From JBELMB01 sp042088665 (GTDB taxonomy: Bacteria; Pseudomonadota; Alphaproteobacteria; Rhodobacterales; Rhodobacteraceae), in assembly GCA_042088665.1 (NCBI GenBank), contig JBELMB010000018.1, forward strand, positions 1-48,468: 48,468 nucleotides of DNA. Direction: 5' to 3'. Below are positions 24,187 through 33,219 of this stretch, piece after piece. The position numbers and the translations under genes are program-made. The notes beneath the pieces are model-generated. The model was not told the DNA's origin, did not search any database, and saw only the letters and a list, made by a program, of their open reading frames with translations. Position 1 is the first letter of the stretch. Every line of letters starts with the position of its first letter.

Positions 24187-25425
24187 TTACTTCGATTTGT
24201 CCGCCCAGTATTGGGGGAAATCGAACTCTGCCACGAGGTTGTGCAGCCGGTTCGGGAAGCCGTTGTAGTTGGAATCCATATTGAGGCTGCCGGTGTACAT
24301 GTCGCGCGTCAGTGACACGAAGAGGTTGTCGCCCAGGGCATCGATCTGCAGCGACATGCCGTCAAACATGATCGCCTTTCCTGTGTCGCCAACCGGCATC
24401 AGCGGCGACAGATCCGACTGGCCACCCCGCGGGAAATCATCCGGTGTGTAGCCCTTTGTTCCGCCGAGGCTGGAGACCGGAATGACATGCGGCGAGCGGC
24501 TGTTGCTGGTCAGGAACAGCGTCTCTTCGCCCTGCAGCGAATAGGACACCATGTCGAGCGGCTGGCCATTTCCATAGTCCATCAGCGTGCGGGCCGAGAT
24601 CTTTGCGCCGTCCTGCACGTCATCGAGATCGATCAGCACGATCGGGCTGCAGGTATAGGCCGCCACGATCTGGGTCTTGCCATCGATCTCCTGAATGGAC
24701 ATCGCCCGGATCGGCGCGCGCGTCTCGTACTGGTCATGTGAGATGTGGTACATCTCGACGTTGGCGGCGGATTGCGTTCCGGTAAACGGGTAGGGCATGC
24801 GCCGCAGGGTCGACAGGAAGTTGTCGAACGCCACGCCTGACACGAACAACTCCCCCTCGTGGAATTCCATATCCATGATCGCGAGCGAGTTCAGCTTGAT
24901 GTTGCCCTTCGCAAGGTCGCGAATGAGCGGTGGGTTCTGCCCAAGACCGCGCGGCCGGAACGTGGTGTCCTGATCGGGATAGTGGTCCAGCGCCTGTTTC
25001 TGGAAGGGCAACGCGCCAAGGTCCATCAAGGCGATCTGGCCATCCTGACCGACCTTCATGATGGCGGGCGCGGATTCAAAATTGCCGATGCGCGACACCG
25101 AGATCAGGATGTCCGCCGTCACCGGGTGCACTGCCATGTCGTTGATGGCCAATGCGCTTTTGGGCACGCCAAGGGTGTCCGCGATCTTCACGTCGATGTC
25201 GCCGATATTGACCGGAACGACCTGCGCGGGGGCCTCGCCGCCGGTCATGTCAAAGGCGTAGACGGCCCCGGCATAATTGTCGCCCACGAAAAGTGTCCCG
25301 GTGTCCGAGAATTCGAGCGCGCCCGCAAATTGCAGATCAAGCGCTGCGTCCTGCGCCGCGGCATTGTTGGAAAAGCTCGCGACAAGCGCAATGACTGCCG
25401 CTGTCTTCAGGTATTTGGTGACCAT
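24187..25425 (-). CDS. Secreted, possibly beta-propeller, protein of unknown function
   Basis: A 412-residue protein with a Sec signal (MVTKYLKTAAVIALVASF, cut near NAAAQ-D). Repeated short strands such as GTLFVGDNYAGAVYAFD, LAINDMAVHPVTADILISV and IVAAYTCSPIVLIDLDD recall a beta-propeller, but no family is certain. It is the first gene of the leftward array and faces the LysR gene across 177 bp, so its promoter is probably the main one. The ATG at 25425 is set by the signal peptide; the open frame continues upstream. Confidence 0.68.
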   Translation of the reverse strand: MVTKYLKTAAVIALVASFSNNAAAQDAALDLQFAGALEFSDTGTLFVGDNYAGAVYAFDMTGGEAPAQVVPVNIGDIDVKIADTLGVPKSALAINDMAVHPVTADILISVSRIGNFESAPAIMKVGQDGQIALMDLGALPFQKQALDHYPDQDTTFRPRGLGQNPPLIRDLAKGNIKLNSLAIMDMEFHEGELFVSGVAFDNFLSTLRRMPYPFTGTQSAANVEMYHISHDQYETRAPIRAMSIQEIDGKTQIVAAYTCSPIVLIDLDDVQDGAKISARTLMDYGNGQPLDMVSYSLQGEETLFLTSNSRSPHVIPVSSLGGTKGYTPDDFPRGGQSDLSPLMPVGDTGKAIMFDGMSLQIDALGDNLFVSLTRDMYTGSLNMDSNYNGFPNRLHNLVAEFDFPQYWADKSK

Positions 25426-25602
25426 GGTCGCCTCTTTTAGGGGTCCAGCCGCGACTGTGAAAACCTCTGCGGATCCTCCCGACAAGGGGCAGTCCGGAGA
25501 CGAGACGCGGTCTTTTCTGTCCATCACAATCGAAGCCTATACGCGCCCCAAGTGTTCGGGTATTGGGTGTTTACAGAAGCGATTCATCTGCAAGACAGAA
25601 CA

Positions 25603-26505
25603 ATGATCGATCATCTCAGACCCATGGCGATTTTCGCACACGTGGTTGACGAAGGCTCTTTTCGGGCGGCGGCAAAGGTTGTCGGCCTTGCGCCATCGCG
25701 GGTCAGCGACATCATTTCGGATCTCGAGGCATATCTGGGCGCGACGCTTCTGTACCGGACGACGCGCAAGGTGTCCCTGACCAACGAGGGGCGGATCTTT
25801 TACGCGCGGGCGGTCGACATGCTGCGCAGCGCCGAGGCCGGGTTGAACGAATTGAATGCGCTGTCGCTGGATCCGGTGGGGGCCTTGCGCATTTCGCTGC
25901 CCGCCTTCCTGTCGTCCGGCCCCCTGTCCACTGCCGTTGCGGAGTTCACACGGCGTCATCCCAACGTCGCCTTTTCGGTGTGCTACACGGATCGCCCGAT
26001 GCGGCTGGTCGAGGACGGTTTTGACCTCAACGTGCGTGTGGGCTGGCTGGATGACAGCGCGCTGATGTCGCGCAAGCTGGCCGAAGGCAAACGTGTTCTG
26101 GTCGCCGGGACGGAGTATGCCAGAAACCGGAAACCGCCGCAAAGACCCGCCGAACTGGAGGATTGGGACTGGATCCGATACCGGCAACGCTCTGACACGG
26201 CGGAGTTCACGTCGCCCTCTGGCGAGATCGAAAAAGTCACCGGGCACGCGCAGATCGAGGTCGACAGCATCGACGCGGTCTTTCACTTTGCCACGCAGAA
26301 CCTGGGCGCCACGATCCTGCCCTCCTTTCTCGCCGAGAGGGGCATATCCCAGGGGACATTGGTCGCGCTGCTGCCCGATTGGACCCTGCGGGATCTGGGC
26401 ATTTTTGCGGTGTGGCCGGACAAGTCGCGCCGCGAAAGCCTGACGCTGTTGTTTGTTCGGTTTCTTGTCGAGCAAGGGCTCTGCAAGGCAGAAGAAGAAG
26501 ACTGA
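25603..26505 (+). CDS. LysR-type transcriptional regulator
   Basis: A 300-residue LysR protein. The winged helix spans about 1-60 (FAHVVDEGSFRAAAKVVGLAPSRVSDII), followed by the effector-binding domain, in which ALRISLPAFLSSGPL and VGWLDDSALMSRKLAEG are typical. It is encoded divergently from the 14-gene leftward array, the usual arrangement for a LysR activator and its target. The ATG at 25603 gives the normal family length; another ATG 17 codons upstream (25552) is in frame. The first 12 bases, ATGATCGATCAT, form a perfect palindrome. The effector cannot be predicted. Confidence 0.88.
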   Translation: MIDHLRPMAIFAHVVDEGSFRAAAKVVGLAPSRVSDIISDLEAYLGATLLYRTTRKVSLTNEGRIFYARAVDMLRSAEAGLNELNALSLDPVGALRISLPAFLSSGPLSTAVAEFTRRHPNVAFSVCYTDRPMRLVEDGFDLNVRVGWLDDSALMSRKLAEGKRVLVAGTEYARNRKPPQRPAELEDWDWIRYRQRSDTAEFTSPSGEIEKVTGHAQIEVDSIDAVFHFATQNLGATILPSFLAERGISQGTLVALLPDWTLRDLGIFAVWPDKSRRESLTLLFVRFLVEQGLCKAEEED

Positions 26506-26771
26506 GCCTGTCCCGGATCCAGCTTGCGTCTTGTCCGGGGATCCGCGCCGAACGGGGCTTTGTATGCCCCAGCCGTCAGGGGTGGTGTGACGTCAGTCAG
26601 CCATCGGGCAGGGGCGGGTCAGCAACGCGGCCCATAGGTCCGGTTTCGGGTCTTGGCGTGTCTGCCCACGGTCCTGCCGCGGGGACGGCCAATCGCGCCC
26701 CCGCTGGCAAACACATCGGGTTCCAGTCCCCACCGCATCAGACAGTTTTTGATGGAATTGGCCCCTTTGTG

Positions 26772-28367
26772 TCAGAACCCAACGGCCTGCCCATCCTTGC
26801 GGGGATCCGATCCGCCCGCGTAGACGCCGCTGTCGAGTTTCGCGATCAGTTGCGCGCCGCCAAAGCCAAAGGCGTTGTCCGGTGCCTCCTTTGCGATGGT
26901 GTGCCCCATGTCGGCCAGCGCTTGCAGCGTGGCGTCCGGAAAGCTCGTTTCGCAGGCCACGTCCAGCCCACCCGTGACCCGCCATCGCGGTGCATCGACG
27001 GCCATTTGCACGTCCTGGTCCCAGAGTTGCGTGCGCAGGGTCATTTGCAGATGGCCTTGCGCCTGCATCGGGCCACCCATGACGCCAAAGCTCATCAGCG
27101 GCGCGTCTCCCTTCATCAGAAAGGCCGGGATGATGGTCTGGAAGGGGCGCTTGCCCGGTGCGACCACGTTCTGGCTTTGCGGATCGAGGGAGAAACCCGC
27201 GCCACGGTTTTGCAAGTGAATTCCGGTGCCTGGCACTGTAACACCCGACCCGAACCCCATGTAGTTCGACTGGATGAACGACACCATCATGCCCGATGCA
27301 TCCGTCGCGGTTATGTACACCGTGCCGCTGCCCGGCGGTGTGCCGGTCTCGAAATCGGTGGCGCGGTCGGGGTCGATCAGCGCGGCGCGTTCCGCGAGAT
27401 ACCCGGGATCTAGCATCCCCTCTGGCGTCACGCGGTCCATGTGGTCGATGTCGGCGACATAGGCTTCCGTGTCCTTCAGCGCCAGTTTCATCGCTTCGAT
27501 CTGAAGATGCAGGGCGCGCGGGTCATCCGCATCCAGATCCCGGATCGCCGTATGATCGAGGATCCCCAGCCCCATCAACCCGGCGATGCCCTGACCGTTG
27601 GGCGGGATCTCATGCAAGGTCACATCGTCAAAACGCTGGCTGATGGTGCCACACCAATCCGCCTCGTGCGCGGCCAGATCGGACACCCGCATCTCGCCCC
27701 CATGCGCCTTGGCGAAGGCTTCGATCTTTTCGGCCAGCGCGCCTTCGTAAAAGGCCTTGCCCCGGGTTTCGGCGATCAGTTGCAAACTGCGGGCGAAATC
27801 GGGGTTCTTGTAGATCTCTCCGGCCTCGGGCGCGCGGCCACCGGGCAGAAAGTTATCCGCAAAACCGGGCTGTTGGGCCAAAAGATCCTGTCCACGCGCC
27901 CAGAGCCTCGCGATGATGGGCGAGACGGCGAATCCCTGTTCGGCATAGCCGATTGCGGGCTCGAACAGGGTCTCGAACGGCATCTTGCCGAACCGTTCCG
28001 ACAGCGCCACCCAGCTGGACACCGCGCCGGGCACGGTCACGCTGTCCCAGCCATGCAACGGAACCCTGTCCTGACCCGCGAAGTAGTCCGGCGTCCATGC
28101 GGCGGGCGCGCGGCCAGAGGCGTTCAGCCCGTGCAACGCCTGCCCATCCCACAGAATGCAGAATGCATCCGATCCAAGGCCGTTTCCCGTCGGTTCCACC
28201 AAGGGCAGCGTGATTGCGGCGGCGAGGGCGGCATCCACGGCGTTCCCGCCCCGCGCAAGCATCGACAGCCCGGCCTGCGCCGCCAGCGGCTGAGACGTGC
28301 TGACCATGTTGCGCGCCAGCACGGGCGAACGGCGAGAGGGATAGGCGTGATAGGGGCGCAGGGTCAT
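26772..28367 (-). CDS. Gamma-glutamyltransferase family protein
   Basis: A 531-residue member of the gamma-glutamyltranspeptidase family of Ntn hydrolases. GGNAVDAALAA (40-50), VEPTGNGLGSDAF (57-69) and the autoprocessing site GSGTVYITATD are present. Thr349 is the expected nucleophile, exposed by self-cleavage into large and small subunits. FGVMGGPMQAQGH near 425 matches the small-subunit pocket. No signal peptide is visible, so it probably acts in the cytoplasm, unlike many GGTs. It lies next to a DUF1028 gene and divergent from a peptide ABC transporter, which suggests cleavage of imported gamma-glutamyl compounds. AGAAGGACC precedes the ATG. Confidence 0.88.
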   Translation of the reverse strand: MTLRPYHAYPSRRSPVLARNMVSTSQPLAAQAGLSMLARGGNAVDAALAAAITLPLVEPTGNGLGSDAFCILWDGQALHGLNASGRAPAAWTPDYFAGQDRVPLHGWDSVTVPGAVSSWVALSERFGKMPFETLFEPAIGYAEQGFAVSPIIARLWARGQDLLAQQPGFADNFLPGGRAPEAGEIYKNPDFARSLQLIAETRGKAFYEGALAEKIEAFAKAHGGEMRVSDLAAHEADWCGTISQRFDDVTLHEIPPNGQGIAGLMGLGILDHTAIRDLDADDPRALHLQIEAMKLALKDTEAYVADIDHMDRVTPEGMLDPGYLAERAALIDPDRATDFETGTPPGSGTVYITATDASGMMVSFIQSNYMGFGSGVTVPGTGIHLQNRGAGFSLDPQSQNVVAPGKRPFQTIIPAFLMKGDAPLMSFGVMGGPMQAQGHLQMTLRTQLWDQDVQMAVDAPRWRVTGGLDVACETSFPDATLQALADMGHTIAKEAPDNAFGFGGAQLIAKLDSGVYAGGSDPRKDGQAVGF

Positions 28368-28384
28368 GTCGGGTCCTTCTTCGG

Positions 28385-29137
28385 TCAGGTGGCAGGGTGG
28401 GAGGCGTGGGAGCGGGATGCAAGGCCGGTTCGCGCCATCTCGCGTTCCTTGTCGGCGATTGCCTTGTCCAGTGGCGTGCGGTCCAGAAGGCCCGAGGGGT
28501 TTTCGCGGGTCGGCATGGCGGGCCGGAAGAGCGCAAAGCGTTCTTCGGACACGGCCAGCAGACGGCGCAGTTCCGGCAGCGGGTCCGCGTGATCATCCAC
28601 CCGCAGGTCCAGCGCCGGATAGGGTTGGCCCTGATGCACCAGAAGACCCGCGGCCTGCCGTCCCCGCTTGTCACCACCTGCGGCCTCTCCTGCCTCCATC
28701 GCCGTCAGAAGGCGGGCCGCGAAGGGTTGACCCGAGGCCTCTTGCCAAGCGCGCAGCATGCTTTCGACAACCGCAGGCCCCGCGAGCATATTGCCCGCGA
28801 TCGAGACATCCTCGGCGCGGCAATGCCCGGCCCAGTCGACACATTGCGCGCCGGTGTGCTGCGCAATGCGGCCATCGGGGGCGATCATATGGGCTTGCCG
28901 GTTGGCTTGCCCCTCGTCGCCGTCGATCAAATCGGCAAGCACGCGGTCCGCTGCGTCGCCCTGATCCAGCCGGGCCAATCCGTCCAGCCCCCAAAGCGGG
29001 TTGATGAACGCCTGGCTGGCAAAGGCGGACCGGGCCGAGACGTAAGGCACCATCGCGCCACAGGCAAAGAACCGGCTGGCCACAGCGATCCCGATGGATC
29101 CGGTTGCGGGGTCCCGTGCCGCTATCGAAAAGGTCAT
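28385..29137 (-). CDS. DUF1028 family protein (putative Ntn hydrolase)
   Basis: A 250-residue protein. MTFSIAARDPATGSIGIAVASRFFACGAMVPYV at the N terminus is the hallmark of DUF1028, followed by SVAGNML-like SIAGNMLAG near 145. The family is thought to have an Ntn-hydrolase-type fold, but its reaction is not established. It starts the leftward pair with gamma-glutamyltransferase, 17 bp apart. The ATG at 29137 matches the family start exactly. The divergent transporter suggests a role in processing the imported substrate. Confidence 0.82.
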   Translation of the reverse strand: MTFSIAARDPATGSIGIAVASRFFACGAMVPYVSARSAFASQAFINPLWGLDGLARLDQGDAADRVLADLIDGDEGQANRQAHMIAPDGRIAQHTGAQCVDWAGHCRAEDVSIAGNMLAGPAVVESMLRAWQEASGQPFAARLLTAMEAGEAAGGDKRGRQAAGLLVHQGQPYPALDLRVDDHADPLPELRRLLAVSEERFALFRPAMPTRENPSGLLDRTPLDKAIADKEREMARTGLASRSHASHPAT

Positions 29138-29255
29138 GCGTTGCTCCTGTTCCGTGTCTTGCGGCGCAATGCGGCAAAGGTGCCTGCACCGGGGTTTGCG
29201 AACAGCCGACGTCAGACAAGGTGTGCACAAATTTTACGCATACCTCTGGACGAAG

Positions 29256-29280
29256 GCGAACCAAAGTCTAATTGGTTCGC
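29256..29280. promoter_or_regulatory. Operator-like inverted repeat between divergent transport and hydrolase genes
   Basis: GCGAACCAA-N7-TTGGTTCGC is a perfect 9-bp inverted repeat in the 237-bp divergent region. Its right arm contains TTGGTT, which could serve as a -35 box for the rightward ABC operon, with an A-rich stretch 17 bases on. A regulator bound here could control both directions. The GntR/FCD protein at 35112-35846 is the nearest candidate. Confidence 0.55.
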
Positions 29281-29374
29281 ATAGTCGTGCAAGCAAGAAA
29301 AAAAGTTACTCAAAATCCTCCCCTTGCGGCGCCCTGCGCATAGTTGGCTATGGCATCGCGAAACAAACCCAAAG

Positions 29375-30358
29375 GTGACCGCATCCGTGCCGCTGCTTGA
29401 ATTGGAAAACCTCACCGTGTCGCTGTTCCTGGATGGGACGGAAACGCCCTTGGTCCGCGACATTTCCTATAGCGTCGAGCCGGGAGAGATCCTTGCTCTG
29501 GTGGGGGAAAGCGGGTCGGGAAAATCGGTGTCTTCGCTTGCGGTGATGGGGCTTTTGGCCAAATCGCTGCAGGTGACGTCCGGGGCGATCCACTATGATG
29601 AACGGGACCTGCTGTCGCTGGGCAATGAGGACATGCGCAAGCTGCGCGGTCGCGAGATGTCCATGGTGTTTCAGGAACCGATGACCTCGCTCAACCCGCT
29701 GCGCAGCATCGGATCGCAGATCACCGAAAGCATCGAAGAGAACCTCGGTCTGGGCCGCAAACAGGCGCGGCAGCGCGCCATCGACTTGCTGCAGGAGGTC
29801 GGTGTGGCGGATGCGGAGCGGCGGCTGAAGCAATATCCGCATCACTTCTCGGGCGGGATGCGCCAGCGTGTGATGATTGCCATTGCTCTGGCGGCTAACC
29901 CAAAGCTGATCATCGCGGATGAGCCGACAACGGCGCTGGACGTGACCATTCAGGCGCAGATCCTTGACCTGATGGCGCGGATCTGCCGGGACCATGGCAC
30001 CGCGCTGATCCTGATCACGCACAATCTCGGGATCGTGGCGCGCTACGCAAAGCGCGTGAACGTCATGTACGGCGGGCGCATCGTGGAAACCGGCGCGGCC
30101 CGCAGTCTCTACACGGCGCCGCGGCACCCCTATACCGAGGGCTTGTTGCAATCCGTGCCGCGTCTGGATCAGGACAGAACCGTGCCCCTGCGCCCGATTC
30201 AGGGCAGCCCGGCCGACCCCTTTACGCCAATTTCTGGCTGTCGGTTTCACCCCCGCTGCCCCTATGCCACCGATCTGTGCCGCAGCACGGTGCCTGCCTT
30301 TTCGGACGGTCTGGCCTGCCACCATCCGCTATCCGTCGACACCAGAGAGGCCGTGTGA
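29375..30358 (+). CDS. Peptide-type ABC transporter ATP-binding protein (DppD/OppD type)
   Basis: A 327-residue ATPase. It has Walker A GESGSGKS (44-51), the Q-loop in MVFQEPMTSLNPL, the signature FSGGMRQR and Walker B LIIADEPTTALD. The C-terminal CRFHPRCPYATDLC is the oligopeptide-transporter cysteine motif. It pairs with the next gene to power import through the two permeases. The start is uncertain: GTG at 29375 is chosen as the nearest codon before homology, with GTG 29387 or a TTG at 29324 as alternatives and no strong ribosome site for any. The stop shares a base with the next start (TGATG). Confidence 0.9.
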   Translation: MTASVPLLELENLTVSLFLDGTETPLVRDISYSVEPGEILALVGESGSGKSVSSLAVMGLLAKSLQVTSGAIHYDERDLLSLGNEDMRKLRGREMSMVFQEPMTSLNPLRSIGSQITESIEENLGLGRKQARQRAIDLLQEVGVADAERRLKQYPHHFSGGMRQRVMIAIALAANPKLIIADEPTTALDVTIQAQILDLMARICRDHGTALILITHNLGIVARYAKRVNVMYGGRIVETGAARSLYTAPRHPYTEGLLQSVPRLDQDRTVPLRPIQGSPADPFTPISGCRFHPRCPYATDLCRSTVPAFSDGLACHHPLSVDTREAV

Positions 30359-31353
30359 TGTCTGCCTTCTTGCGCATCGAAGCTCTGTCCGTTCACTTTC
30401 CGGTTCGCAAGGGGCTGCTGCAACGGCAGGTCGGCGAAGTGCGCGCGGTGGAACAGGTGACACTGTCGCTGAAGCGCGGCGAGGCCTTTGGGCTGGTGGG
30501 GGAATCCGGCTGCGGCAAGACAACGCTTGCGCGCACGGTGCTGCGATTGGTGGACCCGACCTCGGGGGCGATCTGGTTCGACGGACAAAACGTGAGCGGG
30601 CTGAAAGGCAAGGCGCTGGCCCCTTATCGCAAGAAGGTGGCGGCGATTTTTCAGGACCCGTTTTCCTCCCTGAACCCGCGGATGACGACCGGCCAGATCC
30701 TGTCGGAGGTGCTGTATGTGCATCGCTATGACGGCAGCATAAAGGACAGGGTCGCCGAACTGCTGTCACTGTGTGGTCTCGCGCCGCGCTTTGTCGATCT
30801 GTACCCGCACGAGATGTCGGGTGGGCAGCGGCAGCGCGTGGGCATTGCACGGGCCTTGGCGCTGGAGCCGGAGCTGATCGTCTGTGACGAGGCCGTGAGC
30901 GCGCTGGACGTCTCCATTCAGGCGCAGATCATCAATCTTCTCGAAGAGTTGCGGGCCAAGTTCGGGCTGACCTATCTGTTCATCGGGCATGATCTGTCCG
31001 TGGTGCGCCACCTCTGTGACCGGCTGGCCGTGATGTACCTTGGCCGGATCATGGAAACCGGCACCTCTGACGAGTTGTTCTCGTCGCCGCGCCATCCCTA
31101 CACCAAAGCCTTGATCGACGCGGTGCCGGAGCCGGATCCCGAAGGGGAGGACATGCGCGCGCATGTGGCCCTTGCGGGAGAAATCCCCAGCCCGCTGAAC
31201 CCACCGTCTGGCTGCGTGTTTCACACACGGTGTCCCATCGCGATGGATCAGTGCCGCAGCTCTGTGCCGCCGCTCACGCGGTTGGGCGGACAGCACGGCG
31301 CCGCATGTCTTGCGGTGCAAGCCGAGCAGGAAGACCGGGACGACCAGACATGA
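30358..31353 (+). CDS. Peptide-type ABC transporter ATP-binding protein (DppF/OppF type)
   Basis: A 331-residue ATPase. It has Walker A GESGCGKTT (48-56), the Q-loop in FQDPFSSLNPR, the signature MSGGQRQR and Walker B LIVCDEAVSALD. The DEAVSALD form is typical of the F-type partner of OppD/DppD. The C-terminal CVFHTRCPIAMDQC motif is shared with its neighbour. Translation is coupled to the previous gene by the TGATG junction. Substrate specificity lies in the binding protein. Confidence 0.92.
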   Translation: MSAFLRIEALSVHFPVRKGLLQRQVGEVRAVEQVTLSLKRGEAFGLVGESGCGKTTLARTVLRLVDPTSGAIWFDGQNVSGLKGKALAPYRKKVAAIFQDPFSSLNPRMTTGQILSEVLYVHRYDGSIKDRVAELLSLCGLAPRFVDLYPHEMSGGQRQRVGIARALALEPELIVCDEAVSALDVSIQAQIINLLEELRAKFGLTYLFIGHDLSVVRHLCDRLAVMYLGRIMETGTSDELFSSPRHPYTKALIDAVPEPDPEGEDMRAHVALAGEIPSPLNPPSGCVFHTRCPIAMDQCRSSVPPLTRLGGQHGAACLAVQAEQEDRDDQT

Positions 31354-31400
31354 CAATGACCCAAACCTGATCATCAACCACCAACAGCGGGAGTAACGAC

Positions 31401-33176
31401 ATGAACGATGATGACCTGATCAAGAAGGCCCAGACCGAGTTGAAAGAGGCCTATGAGTACGATCCGCGCGATCCTCTCTTTGGCCTGAACCGCGACGAGA
31501 TGGGCGGACCGAAGCTGTCGCGCCGGGCCACGTTGCGCCTGCTTGCGGCAGGTGGCGCACTGACGCTGGCGAATGTCCTGCCCGGCCTGCGCCCCACGGC
31601 GGCCATCGCTGGCGGCCATGGCGGCGGCGAGTTGAAATGCGCCTGGGCGGGTGTGTCGGAAATCACCACGCTTGACCCGGCCCAGATCGGTCAGGTCCTG
31701 CAGTTCCAGATCACCTCGAACGTGCTGTCGGGCCTGATGCACATCAACAACGATCTGGTGTCCGAAGGGGATCTCGCCGAGACTTGGGAAGTCTCCGCCG
31801 ACGGTCTGGTCTACCAGATCAAGCTGCGTGAAGGCGTGACTTTCCATAATGGCGATGCCTTTGACGCCGAGGACGTGCTGTTTACCTTCGACCGCTCTTC
31901 GGATCCCGAAAAGTCGCGCCACAGCCGCGTGATCGGCAATGTGGCCAGCCTTGAAAAAGTGAACGACTACGAGGTCAAGTTCACGCTCAAGCAGCCGCAG
32001 GCCTCCTTCCTGACAAAGGCGCTGGAACGCGCGTCGGGCCGCGCCATGACCATCGTGTCGCGTGGCGGTCTCGAAACGCTGGGCCTTGCGCAATACGGTC
32101 TGACCCCGGTCGGCACCGGCCCGTTCAAGATCACCGAGCATGAGTTGGGTGGTCGTGTCGTTCTGGAGAAGAACGAAAACTATTGGGATCCGGAGCGCCC
32201 CGCGCTGGACCGTGTGGTCATCACGCCGGTCGACGGCACCGAGCCGCTGGCCGCAGCCATCGAAGCAGGCGATGTCCATTACATCGGCGGCAACCCGGTG
32301 CCCGGCGAACTGGTGGATCGTTTCAAGGCCAACAGCGAACTGAGCGTCGACATCGCCCCCGGGCCGGGGTTCCAGTCGGTCTGGATGAACCCATGGCGCG
32401 ACCCGATGAAGGTCACCGACTTCAACAAGCCGCTGGAAGAGCTGAAGACAGAGAGCGGCTTCATGGTGCGCCTCGCATTGGCCAAGGCGCTGAACCGCGA
32501 TCTGTTCATCCAGCAGGCCCTGTTCGGCAACGGCGTCCCGGCCTATGGGTCGATCAACGCGGCCATGGGTTTTTACTACGACGAGTCGCTGTCGGAGACC
32601 TCCGAGCAGGCCTATGATCCCGAAGGCGCGCAACAATTGCTGGCCGATGCAGGGTATCCGGGCGGCGAGGGCTTCCCGACGCTGAAGCTGCAGACCACGC
32701 CGAACACCCGCCGTGCGGGTCTGGTTGTGGCCAACATCTACAAGCAGGTGCTGGGCATCACCGTCGAGGTTGATCCCAAGGAATTCTCGGTCGGCATTGA
32801 TGAATTCCAGAAGATGGAATTCGACCTGCGCCTCGGTGGTTCGGGCGGGGACTATGACCCCGATGACGGTCTGGTGGACTGGATGCAGACCGCATCCAAG
32901 TTCAACGGCCCAACCCGGAACAAGGACGAGATGCCCTTCGGATTCTATTCCGAAACGGAATCGGATGCCGCTGGCGATCTTCAGTCGGTGACGGCCAACC
33001 CGGAAGAGCGCAAGGCGCTGGTGCAGAAAGCCAACCAGATCACCTCTGACAAGGTGGCCTGCGGTTTCCTGTATCATCCGGTCGACATCCTTGTGCATTC
33101 GACCAAGGTCAATGTGCCGGCAGAAAGCCGCATTCCCGGCCTGCACGACTTTGACCGCATGACGCTGTCCTCGTAA
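31401..33176 (+). CDS. Periplasmic substrate-binding protein of peptide-type ABC transporter (SBP_bac_5)
   Basis: A 591-residue binding protein of the extracellular solute-binding family 5. An unusual 40-residue acidic N-terminal stretch precedes a twin-arginine segment (LSRRATLRLLAAGGALTLA, RR at 41-42) and a cut site near AIAGG, so Tat export is likely. ETWEVSADGLVYQIKLREGV and YGLTPVGTGPFK are family landmarks. The genes around it (gamma-glutamyltransferase, amidase, DUF1028) suggest a gamma-glutamyl or amide-bearing ligand; this is inference. GCGGGAGTAACGAC precedes the ATG. A strong hairpin follows the gene. Confidence 0.92.
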   Translation: MNDDDLIKKAQTELKEAYEYDPRDPLFGLNRDEMGGPKLSRRATLRLLAAGGALTLANVLPGLRPTAAIAGGHGGGELKCAWAGVSEITTLDPAQIGQVLQFQITSNVLSGLMHINNDLVSEGDLAETWEVSADGLVYQIKLREGVTFHNGDAFDAEDVLFTFDRSSDPEKSRHSRVIGNVASLEKVNDYEVKFTLKQPQASFLTKALERASGRAMTIVSRGGLETLGLAQYGLTPVGTGPFKITEHELGGRVVLEKNENYWDPERPALDRVVITPVDGTEPLAAAIEAGDVHYIGGNPVPGELVDRFKANSELSVDIAPGPGFQSVWMNPWRDPMKVTDFNKPLEELKTESGFMVRLALAKALNRDLFIQQALFGNGVPAYGSINAAMGFYYDESLSETSEQAYDPEGAQQLLADAGYPGGEGFPTLKLQTTPNTRRAGLVVANIYKQVLGITVEVDPKEFSVGIDEFQKMEFDLRLGGSGGDYDPDDGLVDWMQTASKFNGPTRNKDEMPFGFYSETESDAAGDLQSVTANPEERKALVQKANQITSDKVACGFLYHPVDILVHSTKVNVPAESRIPGLHDFDRMTLSS

Positions 33177-33188
33177 CCCATCAGGGAG

Positions 33189-33212
33189 GGGCGGGCCGCA
33201 ACAGGCCCGCCC
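33189..33212 (+). other. Stem-loop between binding-protein and permease genes
   Basis: GGGCGGGCC-GCAACA-GGCCCGCCC makes a perfect 9-bp GC stem, starting 12 bases after the binding-protein stop. It has no U-run. Such hairpins stabilise the upstream mRNA or partly stop transcription, giving more binding protein than permease. It ends 7 bases before the permease ATG, where a ribosome site would be expected. Confidence 0.6.
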
Positions 33213-33219
33213 GATCTAC

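Noticed and set aside
31374..33146. 590-codon leftward open frame opposite the binding-protein gene
   Set aside because: It is a shadow of the sense gene, which has clear family motifs and a ribosome site.
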